From: Marinigracilibium pacificum
GTDB taxonomy: Bacteria > Bacteroidota > Bacteroidia > Cytophagales > Cyclobacteriaceae
NCBI RefSeq assembly: GCF_012926615.1
Contig: NZ_JABBNU010000004.1
Coordinates: forward strand, 248,001 to 312,000
Direction: 5' to 3'
DNA length: 64,000 nt
Shown: one piece after another, positions 19,701 through 29,233 of the stretch
How positions within the stretch are numbered: position 1 is the first letter of the stretch
Layout of the letters: every line of letters starts with the position of its first letter
Notes under the pieces: model-generated
Database searches by the model: none
Seen by the model: only the letters and a program-made list of their open reading frames with translations
What the model was told of the DNA's origin: nothing
Translations under genes and position numbers: made by a program

Positions 19701-22700
19701 CTATAACTCTACTTTAAGACCAAGAGTGATTACTTTAGTGCCTGGAATGGTATTGCTAGTTGTTCCATTAATAGCCACCTCAGGATCATATCCTTTATAT
19801 TTTGTCAGTGTGAATAGGTTTTCACCTGATACGAATGCCTTCAGGTTTCTAATCTTAAGTGATTCATAAATATCCGATGGAAAGTTATATCCGATGGTAA
19901 TATTCTTTAATCGCAGATAAGATGCATCTTCGATAAACCTGGATGACATTTGATTCGATTCATCCATATTATTCTTAACATATCGGGGAACATCAGTATA
20001 CCTGTTATTTGGAGTCCAGGCATTCAATGCATCAGTTGCAAGGTTTGAACCGGGCTGGGTTCCGTCATGCATATTGGTTGCATAATCATTGTTGTATACT
20101 TGACCACCCAGACTATAAAAGAAATACACACTTAATTCCAGATTCTTGTAGTTGAGACTATAATTCAATCCTCCGAATGCTTTTGGCAGGGAAGTACCCA
20201 GCCTTTTTCTTTCGGCGTCATTATAATCACTGGTAACTGATCTACCGGAACCTAACGGATCTTCATATGCGCTTGACGGCAATCCGGATTCCTCTCTGTC
20301 ATCTGAATCTTCATTGACATACCACATTGGTCTGCCATTATCTGGATTTACACCTGCCCATTCACGCATATAAAACTGGTAGATGCTACTGCCCTCTTCG
20401 AGCAATTTGGTTCCAGAAACAATCTGCTCAGTGGTTAATTCAAGAATTTCGTTGGTATTGAAAGAAATATTGAAACCTATTGAACTGAAAACATTTTTAT
20501 TTTCTATCAACCTGTAATTTAAAGCTGTCTCAAGCCCGGTATTTTTCATTGCTCCAAGGTTAGAAATAATTGATCCAAACCCGGTTCCTGCAGACAATGG
20601 TCGGGCAAATAAAAGACCATTAGAATTTCTGTTATAAAACTCGATTGATGCATCCAGCTTTCTAAATAAGTTAAGCTCAAGCCCGATATTCAAACTCTTG
20701 ATCTTTTCCCAGCTAAGGTCCTGGTTAGCCAACTGAGTTGGAGTTAATCCAGGATATCCGCCATAATTCGCTCCACTGCCATACAGCCCTAATGAAGCAT
20801 AATTACCAATATTGTTATTTCCTGAAGTACCATAGCTTACTCTCAGTTTAGCATTGTCAAGCCAGGTGAATTCAGGCATCCATTCTTCCTGTGTTATCTG
20901 CCACCCTGCACCAACTGAATAGAATAAGCCATATTTATTGTTCTTACCAAACCTTGAACTTCCATCCATTCGCGCACTGGTAGAAAAGAAGTATTTATCG
21001 TTAAGGTCATATTTTATTTGAGAGAGATAGGATGCCATGGTCCAGGAGTAAACACCACTTGCAGGTTGTCCTGGTTTTGATCCCCAGACTAATTCAGGTC
21101 TTCCCGGGACAGAAAAATCAGTCACACCGGCAGATAGAACAGAAACATCCTGACCAAGAGCTTCCTGTCCGATTAATGCTTCGAAATACGAGTTATTAGT
21201 AGCTTTCGAGTAGGTTAATATATTTGATATATTCCACCCGAAATTATCAGTATTAGATGTTGACGTACGGCCATTAACTCCGGCTCCATTTCCATGATAA
21301 GGGTTATAATAGTTTAAGCCGTTGTTAATGCTGTTATCTATTCCTGCTGATGTTCTGAAATTGAAAGAAGGAGATATTTTTACATTTAAATAAGTATTGA
21401 CGACAGCTCTTTTTGTATCATACTTATATTGATCAAGTTCGGCTAAACCAACCGGATTAAAATCAAATACTGCTTTATTGCCCCACTCATAATCACCAAA
21501 TTCATTATAAACGGGAGATGCGGCATTGATCACTTCAGCTGATCGGACCGGGTTTGCTCCTCCTGATCCACTTGGAGGCGCATTGGTCTTCGAATAAGAT
21601 AAGTGAGAATTTAAACCTGCTTCCAGGAAATCATTGATCTTATGAGAAACGTTTATTTTATTTGAAATTCTTTTGAAATCAGAACCTAAAGTGATTCCGG
21701 AATCACTAAAATAACCTAGTGACAAGAAAACTTTAGTTAAATCTGATCCCCCGGAGATACTTAAATTATGGTTTTGAATGATACCATTCTTATAAATTTC
21801 ATCGCGCCAATCTGTATCGGTAAGAACCTGAGAACCTGGTATAAGTTGCCCGTTATTATCTAATGGGTTATCCACACCAAATGGATTGTATCCAACGGTT
21901 TCTTTTACATTGGCATGTGCATAAGCTCTGGCATCATCAATAGATTCTCCATCAATTAATGCCTGATTATAGAGACCCATCCATGAATGCTCAAAAAATT
22001 GAGTTGAATTCATCAGATCGTATCCCTTTGAAATTCGTTGAGAAACTCCCATCTGACTATTAAAGCTAATTTTAGTTGATCCGGATTTCCCTTGTTTGGT
22101 TGTGATTAATACGACTCCATTTGCTGCCCTGGAACCGTATAGTGATGATGCAGCAGCATCTTTAAGAACTGTTATACTTTCAATATCGTTGGGGTTGATA
22201 TCTGTTATTGATCCGGACATTGGGATTCCGTCAAGCACAAATAATGGCTCACTACTTGCGCTTAATGAACCAATTCCACGAATTCGAATGGTTGAACCCG
22301 AGCCTGGTTGTCCGGAACTACTTGACACCATCAGGCCAGGTGTTGTTCCTTGTAGCGACTTTTCAAAAGAGGTGACCGGTCTGTTTTCTAATACTTTTTT
22401 GTCCACAACTGATGCTGCTCCCGTGTAAGCTTCTTCTGTGGTAGTACCGTATGCTACTACCATCACAGATTCCAGTTCCTGAACAGTTTGACTTAAAGTA
22501 ACATTAATAACAGACCTGTTTTCAACAGGAATAACTTTTGTTTCTGTACCGATAAATGAAAAGACAAGCTTAGAACTTTTGTCTGGAACACTTAATGTAT
22601 AATAACCATTGATGTTAGTCACGGTACCTTGACTAGTTCCCTCAATGACAACATTTACTCCGGGTAAACTTTCTCCATTTTCATCTTTTACATTTCCTTC

Positions 22701-22778
22701 TACTGTAATCGACTGAGCGGAGACAAAATTCACCCCCAGAAGGCAGAATAATAAAAGGCAGCCTATTAGTCTTTTCAT
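19701..22778 (-). CDS. SusC/RagA TonB-dependent outer-membrane transporter
   Basis: The 1025-residue protein has a signal peptide (ending VNFVSAQ), a carboxypeptidase-regulatory-like domain (about 25-100, GNVKDENGESLPGVNVVIEG), a TonB plug (about 120-235, with GSTIRIRGIGSL, VLDGIPM and the SusC signature DAAASSLYGSRAANGVVLITT) and a long 22-strand barrel ending PGTKVITLGLKVEL. It imports a large ligand across the outer membrane using TonB energy, with the SusD protein encoded next to it. A stem-loop lies between it and the upstream lipoprotein gene, so SusC and the genes after it may be transcribed at a different level from that gene. Confidence 0.95.
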   Translation of the reverse strand: MKRLIGCLLLFCLLGVNFVSAQSITVEGNVKDENGESLPGVNVVIEGTSQGTVTNINGYYTLSVPDKSSKLVFSFIGTETKVIPVENRSVINVTLSQTVQELESVMVVAYGTTTEEAYTGAASVVDKKVLENRPVTSFEKSLQGTTPGLMVSSSSGQPGSGSTIRIRGIGSLSASSEPLFVLDGIPMSGSITDINPNDIESITVLKDAAASSLYGSRAANGVVLITTKQGKSGSTKISFNSQMGVSQRISKGYDLMNSTQFFEHSWMGLYNQALIDGESIDDARAYAHANVKETVGYNPFGVDNPLDNNGQLIPGSQVLTDTDWRDEIYKNGIIQNHNLSISGGSDLTKVFLSLGYFSDSGITLGSDFKRISNKINVSHKINDFLEAGLNSHLSYSKTNAPPSGSGGANPVRSAEVINAASPVYNEFGDYEWGNKAVFDFNPVGLAELDQYKYDTKRAVVNTYLNVKISPSFNFRTSAGIDNSINNGLNYYNPYHGNGAGVNGRTSTSNTDNFGWNISNILTYSKATNNSYFEALIGQEALGQDVSVLSAGVTDFSVPGRPELVWGSKPGQPASGVYSWTMASYLSQIKYDLNDKYFFSTSARMDGSSRFGKNNKYGLFYSVGAGWQITQEEWMPEFTWLDNAKLRVSYGTSGNNNIGNYASLGLYGSGANYGGYPGLTPTQLANQDLSWEKIKSLNIGLELNLFRKLDASIEFYNRNSNGLLFARPLSAGTGFGSIISNLGAMKNTGLETALNYRLIENKNVFSSIGFNISFNTNEILELTTEQIVSGTKLLEEGSSIYQFYMREWAGVNPDNGRPMWYVNEDSDDREESGLPSSAYEDPLGSGRSVTSDYNDAERKRLGTSLPKAFGGLNYSLNYKNLELSVYFFYSLGGQVYNNDYATNMHDGTQPGSNLATDALNAWTPNNRYTDVPRYVKNNMDESNQMSSRFIEDASYLRLKNITIGYNFPSDIYESLKIRNLKAFVSGENLFTLTKYKGYDPEVAINGTTSNTIPGTKVITLGLKVEL

Positions 22779-22837
22779 TATATAATAATTTGGATAAGAT
22801 TTTATTATTTTGGGTTAAGGCAGATAGTTGAATTGAG

Positions 22838-22878
22838 AATAATACCCGGTATGCTTTAAGACACACCGGGATATTATT
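22838..22878 (-). terminator. Stem-loop between the L-domain lipoprotein and SusC
   Basis: AATAATA-CCCGGT on one arm pairs with ACCGGG-ATATTATT on the other, around about 14 unpaired bases. It lies 24 bases after the lipoprotein stop codon and about 60 bases before the SusC start on the same strand. The U tract after it is imperfect, so it may be a partial terminator or an mRNA-processing or stabilising hairpin that sets the ratio between the two genes. Confidence 0.5.
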
Positions 22879-22901
22879 TCAATCATACTAAACCAATCGT
22901 A

Positions 22902-24557
22902 TTAAAGCGCACATGGTGCAAGTAGTTGATCTATTGCGGTATCTCGATCCATTTCTGTCCAGTTCATGTAGAATTTAGCTACACGTGTACCATTCCAGTT
23001 TTCAAAATCACCACTTTTGATTTTAGTAAAAATGGGCTCCATAGTACACATTCCAACATTTTCATCTAAAGGCATATACACTCTTAGATATTCCTGATAA
23101 TTCTTAAAATTATTTAAGGAAGGAAAAGCATTGAATTCCGTCGCTTCCTTTATATCCAGAAATAAAGTTGAAAGATCAGTCATACTGGCAAATCCATCAA
23201 CTCTTACCGGACCACCAACTTCAAATGGGCCTATTCCGCCACCACCTTCAGTTGGAGCTTGAATGGTTAATCTAACATTCAATGCATTCTCAAGCATATT
23301 AAACCCATCAAACCAGTTGGTTTTTTCAGATATATTTATACTCGCATTAGAATATGCTGATGCTCCCGTTGAAACCAAAGCATTGAAGATGCTGATATTG
23401 TCAATATTTGATCCGTTATTAGAAAAATCAATATTTGCACCAGTCATTTCGGTAACATTATTGAATGACTCAATAGATGTTATTGCACCATTATTGATCA
23501 CTTGAATGTCGCCACCAATAAATGTTAATGTCTCGAAAGTTGGAAGTGTAGTTAATCCACTTCTTTCAGTTTCATTCCAGAAAATTGAATTATCATTAAA
23601 AGAAACACTTAACTCTCCATCAATAGTTTCAAGATTAGGAACTTCAATAGCCATTAATCTTGCGTTATACTCGATTATAAAGTCTCCTCCTATAGTAGAA
23701 GCGGCAACTGATATTTCAACGATCTTTGTATACTCTACTTCAAAATCACCACCGATTTCACCAAATGATATAGCAGGTACATCTCCAACATAAGAGATCA
23801 ATACATCGTTTGATACATTAGTAGCTGAAAGATCGAGGTAATTAATTGCCCCATAGAATAAATATTCAGGATCATTTGCCCAATAACCATTGATATGTAG
23901 CTCATCTACCTGGTCAAGTTTTGCAAATGATAATGTTGTTAACATATCATTACTTTCAGTGAAAAGCTCACCTGACACAAGTACTAATTCGTCAGTAATT
24001 ACCTCTGTTAGCCCAGTATTAGATACGATCTCAAAATCACCTCCAATTGATGAAAGCATTGATAGATTTAAAGTAGCTTCAGTATTAACTCCTGTAATGA
24101 TCAAATCTTCACCAACGCTTTGCAGGCTTTCCATGGTAATTGTAGTACCACCGTTAATTTCAAGATTTTTTCCTATTAACTTTATTCCAGTAAGGTCCTG
24201 AATGTTGTCATCATTATTAATAACAACTTTACCAGTAACGATAGTCGCACCCTGAGCTACTAATGAATCATAATCAGCTGCTGTAATTACATTACCATAA
24301 TATACTGCGTTAGCATTTTCAGCAATTTCTTGTTCTAATAATTGTAGGTCGGCTACAAGATCAGAGTTTAATGCAGCAAGGCTTGCTTCAAGATCAGCAA
24401 TGGCAGCAAGAAGTGCTTCTTGTTGAGCTTGCTCCAGATCATCAACTTTTGTATTTAAATCATCAATCTGATTTTGCAGATCTTCAAGATCGTCTTTTAC
24501 ACAACCAGTTGTGATTAAAATGAAAGATAGCACTAGACACCAAAGTTTAATTTTCAT
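22902..24557 (-). CDS. Lipoprotein with N-terminal coiled coil and L-domain-like beta-solenoid repeats
   Basis: The 551-residue protein has a lipobox (LITTGC) followed by a coiled coil of heptads (about 20-85, DLEDLQNQIDDLNTKVDDLE and onward). The rest is a beta-solenoid of about 20-25-residue turns with recurring IGGDFEI/IGGDIQV/VGEDLIITG blocks, similar to receptor L domains or bacterial leucine-rich repeats. The C terminus (about 470-551) has a compact Cys-containing segment. The coiled coil would project or trimerise the solenoid at the cell surface. It is the first gene of the run leading to SusC, SusD and the protease, so a surface recognition role for that system is plausible. No enzyme motif is visible. 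Confidence 0.7.
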   Translation of the reverse strand: MKIKLWCLVLSFILITTGCVKDDLEDLQNQIDDLNTKVDDLEQAQQEALLAAIADLEASLAALNSDLVADLQLLEQEIAENANAVYYGNVITAADYDSLVAQGATIVTGKVVINNDDNIQDLTGIKLIGKNLEINGGTTITMESLQSVGEDLIITGVNTEATLNLSMLSSIGGDFEIVSNTGLTEVITDELVLVSGELFTESNDMLTTLSFAKLDQVDELHINGYWANDPEYLFYGAINYLDLSATNVSNDVLISYVGDVPAISFGEIGGDFEVEYTKIVEISVAASTIGGDFIIEYNARLMAIEVPNLETIDGELSVSFNDNSIFWNETERSGLTTLPTFETLTFIGGDIQVINNGAITSIESFNNVTEMTGANIDFSNNGSNIDNISIFNALVSTGASAYSNASINISEKTNWFDGFNMLENALNVRLTIQAPTEGGGGIGPFEVGGPVRVDGFASMTDLSTLFLDIKEATEFNAFPSLNNFKNYQEYLRVYMPLDENVGMCTMEPIFTKIKSGDFENWNGTRVAKFYMNWTEMDRDTAIDQLLAPCAL

Positions 24558-25000
24558 AAGTTTAAGTTTTTAGGTAAAAAATTGATTTGGTTTGTTCTAG
24601 CAAAGTACTTAACACATTATCAAAGCAGGTTTCACTTACAGTTTTGTTGTACCAATGCATGAATTGGCACCATGTTTTAATTGATACCTTCAATGTTATA
24701 TTCTGATAATCAACTTATTAATAAGAGAATTTTAAATATTGGATGAAACACAAAATTGCACATTTTAATTAAATGTGTTTTAGAAATATTATAGTTGAGT
24801 AAAAGTTACTAGTCAATATTTTGAATTCTAGTGATGAATTTTAACAATTAGAATATTGAATAATTTGAAGATTCATAAAATTATTGATGAGGTATTATTC
24901 AGGAAGACTGAATTAAAACTGAATCTGAAGGTGGTTATTCAACTTGTTGCATTGAAAAGCTCTGAAGAGAATGGCAAATAAAAAAATCGTGAGAAAAACT
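24558..25000. other. AT-rich leader region upstream of the SusC-locus lipoprotein
   Basis: No convincing gene. It holds the upstream control region of the minus-strand lipoprotein, including the inverted-repeat motif at 24648-24672. The rest is AT-rich with no recognised structure. Confidence 0.6.
24648..24672. promoter_or_regulatory. Candidate operator, copy 1 (TGTACCAATGCATG motif)
   Basis: TGTACCAATGCATG is followed by AATTGGCACCA, forming CCAAT/ATTGG inverted arms. It lies about 90 bases upstream of the lipoprotein start at 24557. The same 14 bases occur at 25444-25457, next to an AraC-family regulator gene. This suggests one regulator binds both sites; the regulator is inferred from proximity only. 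Confidence 0.45.
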
Positions 25001-25032
25001 AAAAGCACCATAAATATTTATGGTGCTTTTTC
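25001..25032 (-). terminator. Intrinsic terminator after the 70-residue membrane protein gene
   Basis: AAAAGCACCATAAA and TTTATGGTGCTTTT form a perfect stem with A- and T-rich flanks, so it could work in both directions. It lies 20 bases beyond the stop codon of the minus-strand gene at 25053-25265. Confidence 0.8.
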
Positions 25033-25052
25033 ACATTTAGACTCTGTAATTT

Positions 25053-25265
25053 TCAATAATTCTTATATCGATTAACCAAATAGATATAAATACAAATAAT
25101 ACTAAACCAAATAGCAGTCCCAATTCCAAATGCGAATATTCTCCAATTGCTTAGTTCATCAATCATAGTCAGTGAACTGATATTATCAATAAAAATTAAT
25201 ATGATGAATATAAACCCGAAACTGACTTTATCCTTTAAAAAAAGCTTACAAGATTTATTTTTCAT
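25053..25265 (-). CDS. Small membrane protein, two transmembrane helices
   Basis: The 70-residue protein has a short basic N terminus (MKNKSCKLFLKDK), a first hydrophobic helix (about 14-34), a loop with SNWRIF, a second helix (about 44-64) and a basic tail VNRYKNY. No family was recognised. It has its own terminator and a candidate operator about 180 bases upstream, so it looks like a genuine single-gene unit. Function unknown. Confidence 0.5.
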   Translation of the reverse strand: MKNKSCKLFLKDKVSFGFIFIILIFIDNISSLTMIDELSNWRIFAFGIGTAIWFSIICIYIYLVNRYKNY

Positions 25266-25598
25266 TTCTTATGATCCCTTTCCATAATTAAATAAACCTT
25301 AATAGTCATTTACTTTATTACCCTGAAATAATATCTTCATAAAAAAGCCAACTTATTTATAAGACAATATTTACAGATACTTATTTTCTATTTGCCAAAA
25401 GTATTAATTTGTATTTTGAGGGGGATGTCAATTGATTCCGATATGTACCAATGCATGGTATGAATCATAATTCAAATCTGGTACGCGAGTTTAATTATGT
25501 TAAATCTTACTAAAGTTATATATAAATTAACAATGGTCATATTGAGTTATGTAAGAACATTAAATAGTTAATTGATAAATCTATCCCATATTTCAATC
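25266..25598. other. Intergenic region between AraC gene and small membrane gene
   Basis: No gene is supported. It contains the second TGTACCAATGCATG motif near 25444 and otherwise only AT-rich sequence. Confidence 0.6.
25444..25461. promoter_or_regulatory. Candidate operator, copy 2 (TGTACCAATGCATG motif)
   Basis: It shares 14 identical bases with the site at 24648. Here the inverted arms are TACC and GGTA around AATGCAT. It lies about 180 bases upstream of the small membrane protein gene and about 140 bases past the AraC gene's stop. Confidence 0.45.
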
Positions 25599-26744
25599 TT
25601 AGTTTTCTTCTTCAATATGTTTTATATAGTCTGAAGGAGTATAGCCGGTATACTTTTTGAAAATACGGTTGAAAGTTGTCTTTGAATTGAATCCAGCTTG
25701 TTCGGCAAGGTAATTTAAGGTGTGCTTTTTGTAAAATCCTTGTTTGATCAATGATTTAGCTTCTTCAAGACGGTATTCATTCATGACTTCATAAAAGGTC
25801 TTATTGTAATTTTTATTAAAGACCTCAGAAATTCGTTTATAGGTAATTCCGGTAGACTCCACAAGATCTTGCATTTTCAGATCATTGATCAAATAGGGTT
25901 TCTCAGAAGAGATATATTTAGATAATTCTTCATAATCCTGATTATTCTGGGATGTTACTTCCCGCTTAACCTCTTTATTGCCTGACAAGTCCACAATTTT
26001 CCTGATATCTTCAGATTCTGAAAAAAGTTCTGGTCTATTGATAGTAAATATTCCAAGAACAATGGTAAAGATCGTTAGTCCGCCATAGAATACTTTAAAA
26101 AGGTCAATGAAGATTTCAATGCCTAAAATATCAAAAATTACCCCAGTTGTACCGTTCATCCAGAGAAGAATATTAATAACAACAAATAACCTTAACCAGC
26201 TCAAAGTTTTCAATTGAAACGCTGATAGGTGCTTTTCTCTGAAATACTGGAAATGATGGATCATTCGAAGACAAAAAATACTATAGAATATACCTTGTAG
26301 AACAATTACAATATTAAATATGACTTGTGTAGTTGAAAACCAGGCTGGCATTCCTTCTTGAAGCATTCTTCTCTTTTCATCTGCGGATTCTGTAAAAAAA
26401 GGCAATAAGAATAACAAGTATAAAACTGCAGGAATATAGTGCAGCATTTGCAAAAATGGCTTCTTTATGTCCCGATATAAATAATTCCGTAGATATAGAT
26501 ACATCAATGGGAAAAACAATAAGGCAAAAACATCAAACAATGCATAAAAATGGGGGTATTCATTAAAAAAGGCAGGTGATTGAACAATAAATACCATTAC
26601 AGTAACCGACCAAGAAAACACAAGTGCTCCCAGAATTCTATTTGGAAAAAAATTACCCGGATAAAAAATCAGGTACATTGATAAAAGGAAGGACAAAACC
26701 GCTCCCATCATCAATACCAATTCAAAATAGTTATCTATAATCAT
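25599..26744 (-). CDS. Membrane-anchored AraC-family transcription regulator
   Basis: The first in-frame ATG is at 26744; the longer frame starts with TTG at 26768. The protein has about seven hydrophobic helices (first 230 residues), a linker, and a C-terminal AraC/XylS double helix-turn-helix with LVESTGITYKRISEVFNKNY and LAEQAGFNSKTTFNRIFKKY ending YTPSDYIKHIEEEN. This membrane-sensor plus AraC architecture is common in Bacteroidota and usually controls neighbouring genes in response to an envelope signal. It lies upstream of the SusC-locus lipoprotein on the same strand, and a repeated inverted motif lies between, so that locus is its most likely target. The ligand is unknown. Confidence 0.85.
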   Translation of the reverse strand: MIIDNYFELVLMMGAVLSFLLSMYLIFYPGNFFPNRILGALVFSWSVTVMVFIVQSPAFFNEYPHFYALFDVFALLFFPLMYLYLRNYLYRDIKKPFLQMLHYIPAVLYLLFLLPFFTESADEKRRMLQEGMPAWFSTTQVIFNIVIVLQGIFYSIFCLRMIHHFQYFREKHLSAFQLKTLSWLRLFVVINILLWMNGTTGVIFDILGIEIFIDLFKVFYGGLTIFTIVLGIFTINRPELFSESEDIRKIVDLSGNKEVKREVTSQNNQDYEELSKYISSEKPYLINDLKMQDLVESTGITYKRISEVFNKNYNKTFYEVMNEYRLEEAKSLIKQGFYKKHTLNYLAEQAGFNSKTTFNRIFKKYTGYTPSDYIKHIEEEN

Positions 26745-26953
26745 TATTGAGTTAAACCAAAAGTGCAAATAATAGCTTAGTTTATTAGATTACTTTTAGA
26801 TCAATTTAATTCTAAGCTACAATATTTATTAAATCAGGCATTTTTCAAAAATATTCACAAACATTTGGTTATACTAATGCGACTATTATATAAATATTTT
26901 ATTTTTCCTTGAAGTATTTATACTTAATTATAATGATTTTAATCATTGAAAAA

Positions 26954-28024
26954 TCATTCATAAACCATCTCAACATCATCAATAATCAATGTACTGCCAA
27001 TAGCCCCGGCAAATTCTGCACCACCAAAACTTGAAGATGCTACGAAAGTAATGTGTGTTGGGAGCACAAATTCTACAGAATCCATACTAACATATCCGTG
27101 ATCTGTTGGCTTCATATAATCCGGAAAGCTATTGTCCAATTCTCCATAAGTGAATAAAACCTCTTTATCTACTAGGCTCTCAATAAGATCACCACTTCTA
27201 AACCATGCAGTGGCTAATCTTTCGGTTTTTCCATTTGAACGAACTTCCAGTAAAGCATAGATATCCAGCATATCAGAATACGGAAGAAGATTTCCATTTT
27301 TGTCTTTATTTTCACTTCCGGGCTCATATTTATATTTAAATTTTAATTTCACTGGTCGCCCTATGAATGGGGTACCAAATTCTATCGCTGCCTCCGGATC
27401 TGAAGGATCTATTTTATCAGAATTGAAAACACCTGTAAAAATAGAACCGGCTGCTATTGGAGCTCCAAATGTAGACCCTAATAATCCATTATCCAGGGTG
27501 ATCATTTTAGCTGCAAGGTTATTGTTACCCAGATCTTCTTGAATGGTAGCTAATTTATTTAATATCATTGTCCCTTTATTTCCTGTACCCCATATAGTAT
27601 TTGCCGCGCTTTCTCCTGGCTCATAATACTCCGAAGCTGTTTGATACCACGAATTAAGATCTCCGTTTTCAAGCTGAGGTGTTGATGAGGCTACAAAGGC
27701 TGTGATTGTCCAGGTGGAAACAGTCCCATCTTCAGCTGTAATTATGATCTGATCAGAATCAGTTAAATTCAAAACATCACCTGGGTTCTTATTGGATGAA
27801 GCAAAGGATGAAATTTGCAGAGTTTGAATTTCAACTTCTGTAAGGTCAACTCCCCCGGGAATTTCGACTTCTACAGTCTTATCATTTCGATTGATCACGG
27901 CATTTTTAGCCTGATTCCTAACAACCAGATTCTTAATATTTCCTTGATCTGACAACCCAAAAAAATCTTCATCCACACAGGAGAAGACAATTAAGCTAAT
28001 CAATACATAGTACAACTTTTTCAT
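26954..28024 (-). CDS. PCMD domain-containing lipoprotein
   Basis: The 356-residue protein has a lipobox (LIVFSC) and an N-terminal Ig-like module (about 25-110) of the kind that often precedes PCMD, ending with a WTITAFV strand. From residue about 115 (QLENGDLNSWYQ) to the C terminus it matches the putative carbohydrate metabolism domain (PCMD, PF13201 type): WGTGNKGT, PVKLKFKYKYEPG and a final LIIDDVEMVYE. PCMD proteins are surface lipoproteins, often near glycan systems; the domain is thought to bind carbohydrate. It lies 12 bases downstream of an outer-membrane barrel gene, so the two probably form an operon. Confidence 0.85.
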   Translation of the reverse strand: MKKLYYVLISLIVFSCVDEDFFGLSDQGNIKNLVVRNQAKNAVINRNDKTVEVEIPGGVDLTEVEIQTLQISSFASSNKNPGDVLNLTDSDQIIITAEDGTVSTWTITAFVASSTPQLENGDLNSWYQTASEYYEPGESAANTIWGTGNKGTMILNKLATIQEDLGNNNLAAKMITLDNGLLGSTFGAPIAAGSIFTGVFNSDKIDPSDPEAAIEFGTPFIGRPVKLKFKYKYEPGSENKDKNGNLLPYSDMLDIYALLEVRSNGKTERLATAWFRSGDLIESLVDKEVLFTYGELDNSFPDYMKPTDHGYVSMDSVEFVLPTHITFVASSSFGGAEFAGAIGSTLIIDDVEMVYE

Positions 28025-28036
28025 GGGAATATTATA

Positions 28037-28813
28037 TTATTTATTAGCTCCAAAATAATAAGCCAATCCAAGTTGGAGTGATAAAAGATTAATATTAAAA
28101 TCAACGTTTTGTCTGATAACCCGCGAAGGCTCATTATTATTAACCTTGCTTTCTTCTACATTTAATTCATATCCCAATACATCTAATTGTACCTCTAAAG
28201 CAAAGGCTTCCATAACAAAAAAGGTAAGACCTGGACTTAATCCAATGCGAAAATTATCATCGGTTCCATATATCTTTTCCACCTCATCGATTTTTTTAAT
28301 GTTTCTGATTAGCGTATTACTCCTTCCAAATCTTAATTCAAGTTGTGTGAAAAAGCTTAAACGTTCATTTTTTGTTAATGGAACCGATGACCGGAAATTA
28401 GGAATAATAGCAAACCCCCTTGTAATTGAATTTGACTGAAGGGTATCAGGATCACGAAATACTTCGCCCTCAAATTTACTTTGATAATAATTAAATGAAA
28501 TTCCAGCCATACCAAAATTACCCGTATAATACCCTCCTTTGATTAGTATGTCATAATTTAAACGCTCACCATCAATTACCTGCTGAAAAATATTATTAGT
28601 GTTAGTTAATTTTCTATCTTCTAATGAAAATGACAAACCTACATAAAAATTTCTCTTTTCAAATGGTTTGAATCCCTCATTATAATAGCTTGATAACAAT
28701 TCGTATGGGGTATATTTAATTGTATCCTGATTATTCTGAGAATGAATTAGAGTGGGGGTAATAATGATTAAAACAGTAAAAAAGATAAATGTTAGAAAAT
28801 ATTCTTTTTTCAT
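28037..28813 (-). CDS. Outer-membrane beta-barrel protein (porin-like)
   Basis: The ATG at 28813 gives a signal peptide (MKKEYFLTFIFFTVLIIITP); the longer frame starts with GTG. The mature part has 8-10 amphipathic strands (KRNFYVGLSFSLEDR, MAGISFNYYQSKF, RLSFFTQLELRFGRS, VDFNINLLSLQLGLAYYFG) and ends in a strand close to the C terminus, as in OmpW/OmpA-type small barrels. It is probably co-transcribed with the PCMD lipoprotein 12 bases downstream. Function unknown; it may anchor or support that lipoprotein. Confidence 0.65.
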   Translation of the reverse strand: MKKEYFLTFIFFTVLIIITPTLIHSQNNQDTIKYTPYELLSSYYNEGFKPFEKRNFYVGLSFSLEDRKLTNTNNIFQQVIDGERLNYDILIKGGYYTGNFGMAGISFNYYQSKFEGEVFRDPDTLQSNSITRGFAIIPNFRSSVPLTKNERLSFFTQLELRFGRSNTLIRNIKKIDEVEKIYGTDDNFRIGLSPGLTFFVMEAFALEVQLDVLGYELNVEESKVNNNEPSRVIRQNVDFNINLLSLQLGLAYYFGANK

Positions 28814-28924
28814 AGAAATGAAATGATTTACAGTATGAATGAACACCCAATTATTACTTCAAGAATTTACATTATTAATTAGTATTTTACAATCATCCCT
28901 TCGACAGTTTTGTTTTTGAATATA

Positions 28925-28952
28925 AAAAAGCACAAGATAAACTTGTGCTTCA
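28925..28952 (-). terminator. Intrinsic terminator after the 84-residue protein gene
   Basis: AAGCACAAG and CTTGTGCTT pair around a 5-6-base loop; the minus strand continues with a run of six T residues. It lies 26 bases beyond the stop codon at 28979. Confidence 0.8.
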
Positions 28953-28978
28953 CTATTAAGATTAAATTGAATGAATTA

Positions 28979-29233
28979 TCAGGATTCTTCTTCTCCGACT
29001 TCTTCTCCCTGAGTAGTTACAGAACCTGTACTGGCATTACCATAAACAGGAGTTTCGTTTCTTAAAATATCAATTACTCTGGCAAAATTTTCTGCTGTCA
29101 TATATGGTGTTTCCTGACGTTTACCCTCGAAAGTTGTGAAATAGAATTTGCCCAGATCAATTTTCGGATCCCAAAAAGCCTGGTATCCTTTTAACTTAGT
29201 CCATCCGGTAGTTCCTTGCGCATAATGTGGCAT
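28979..29233 (-). CDS. Small hypothetical soluble protein
   Basis: The 84-residue protein is hydrophilic, with no signal peptide or membrane helix. The N-terminal half is aromatic-rich (TTGWTKLKGYQAFWDPKIDLG, then KFYFTTFEG), followed by a predicted helix (TAENFARVIDILRN) and an acidic, low-complexity tail ending EEVGEEES. It has its own ATG and a strong terminator, which supports it as a real gene. No family was recognised and no function is proposed. Confidence 0.5.
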   Translation of the reverse strand: MPHYAQGTTGWTKLKGYQAFWDPKIDLGKFYFTTFEGKRQETPYMTAENFARVIDILRNETPVYGNASTGSVTTQGEEVGEEES

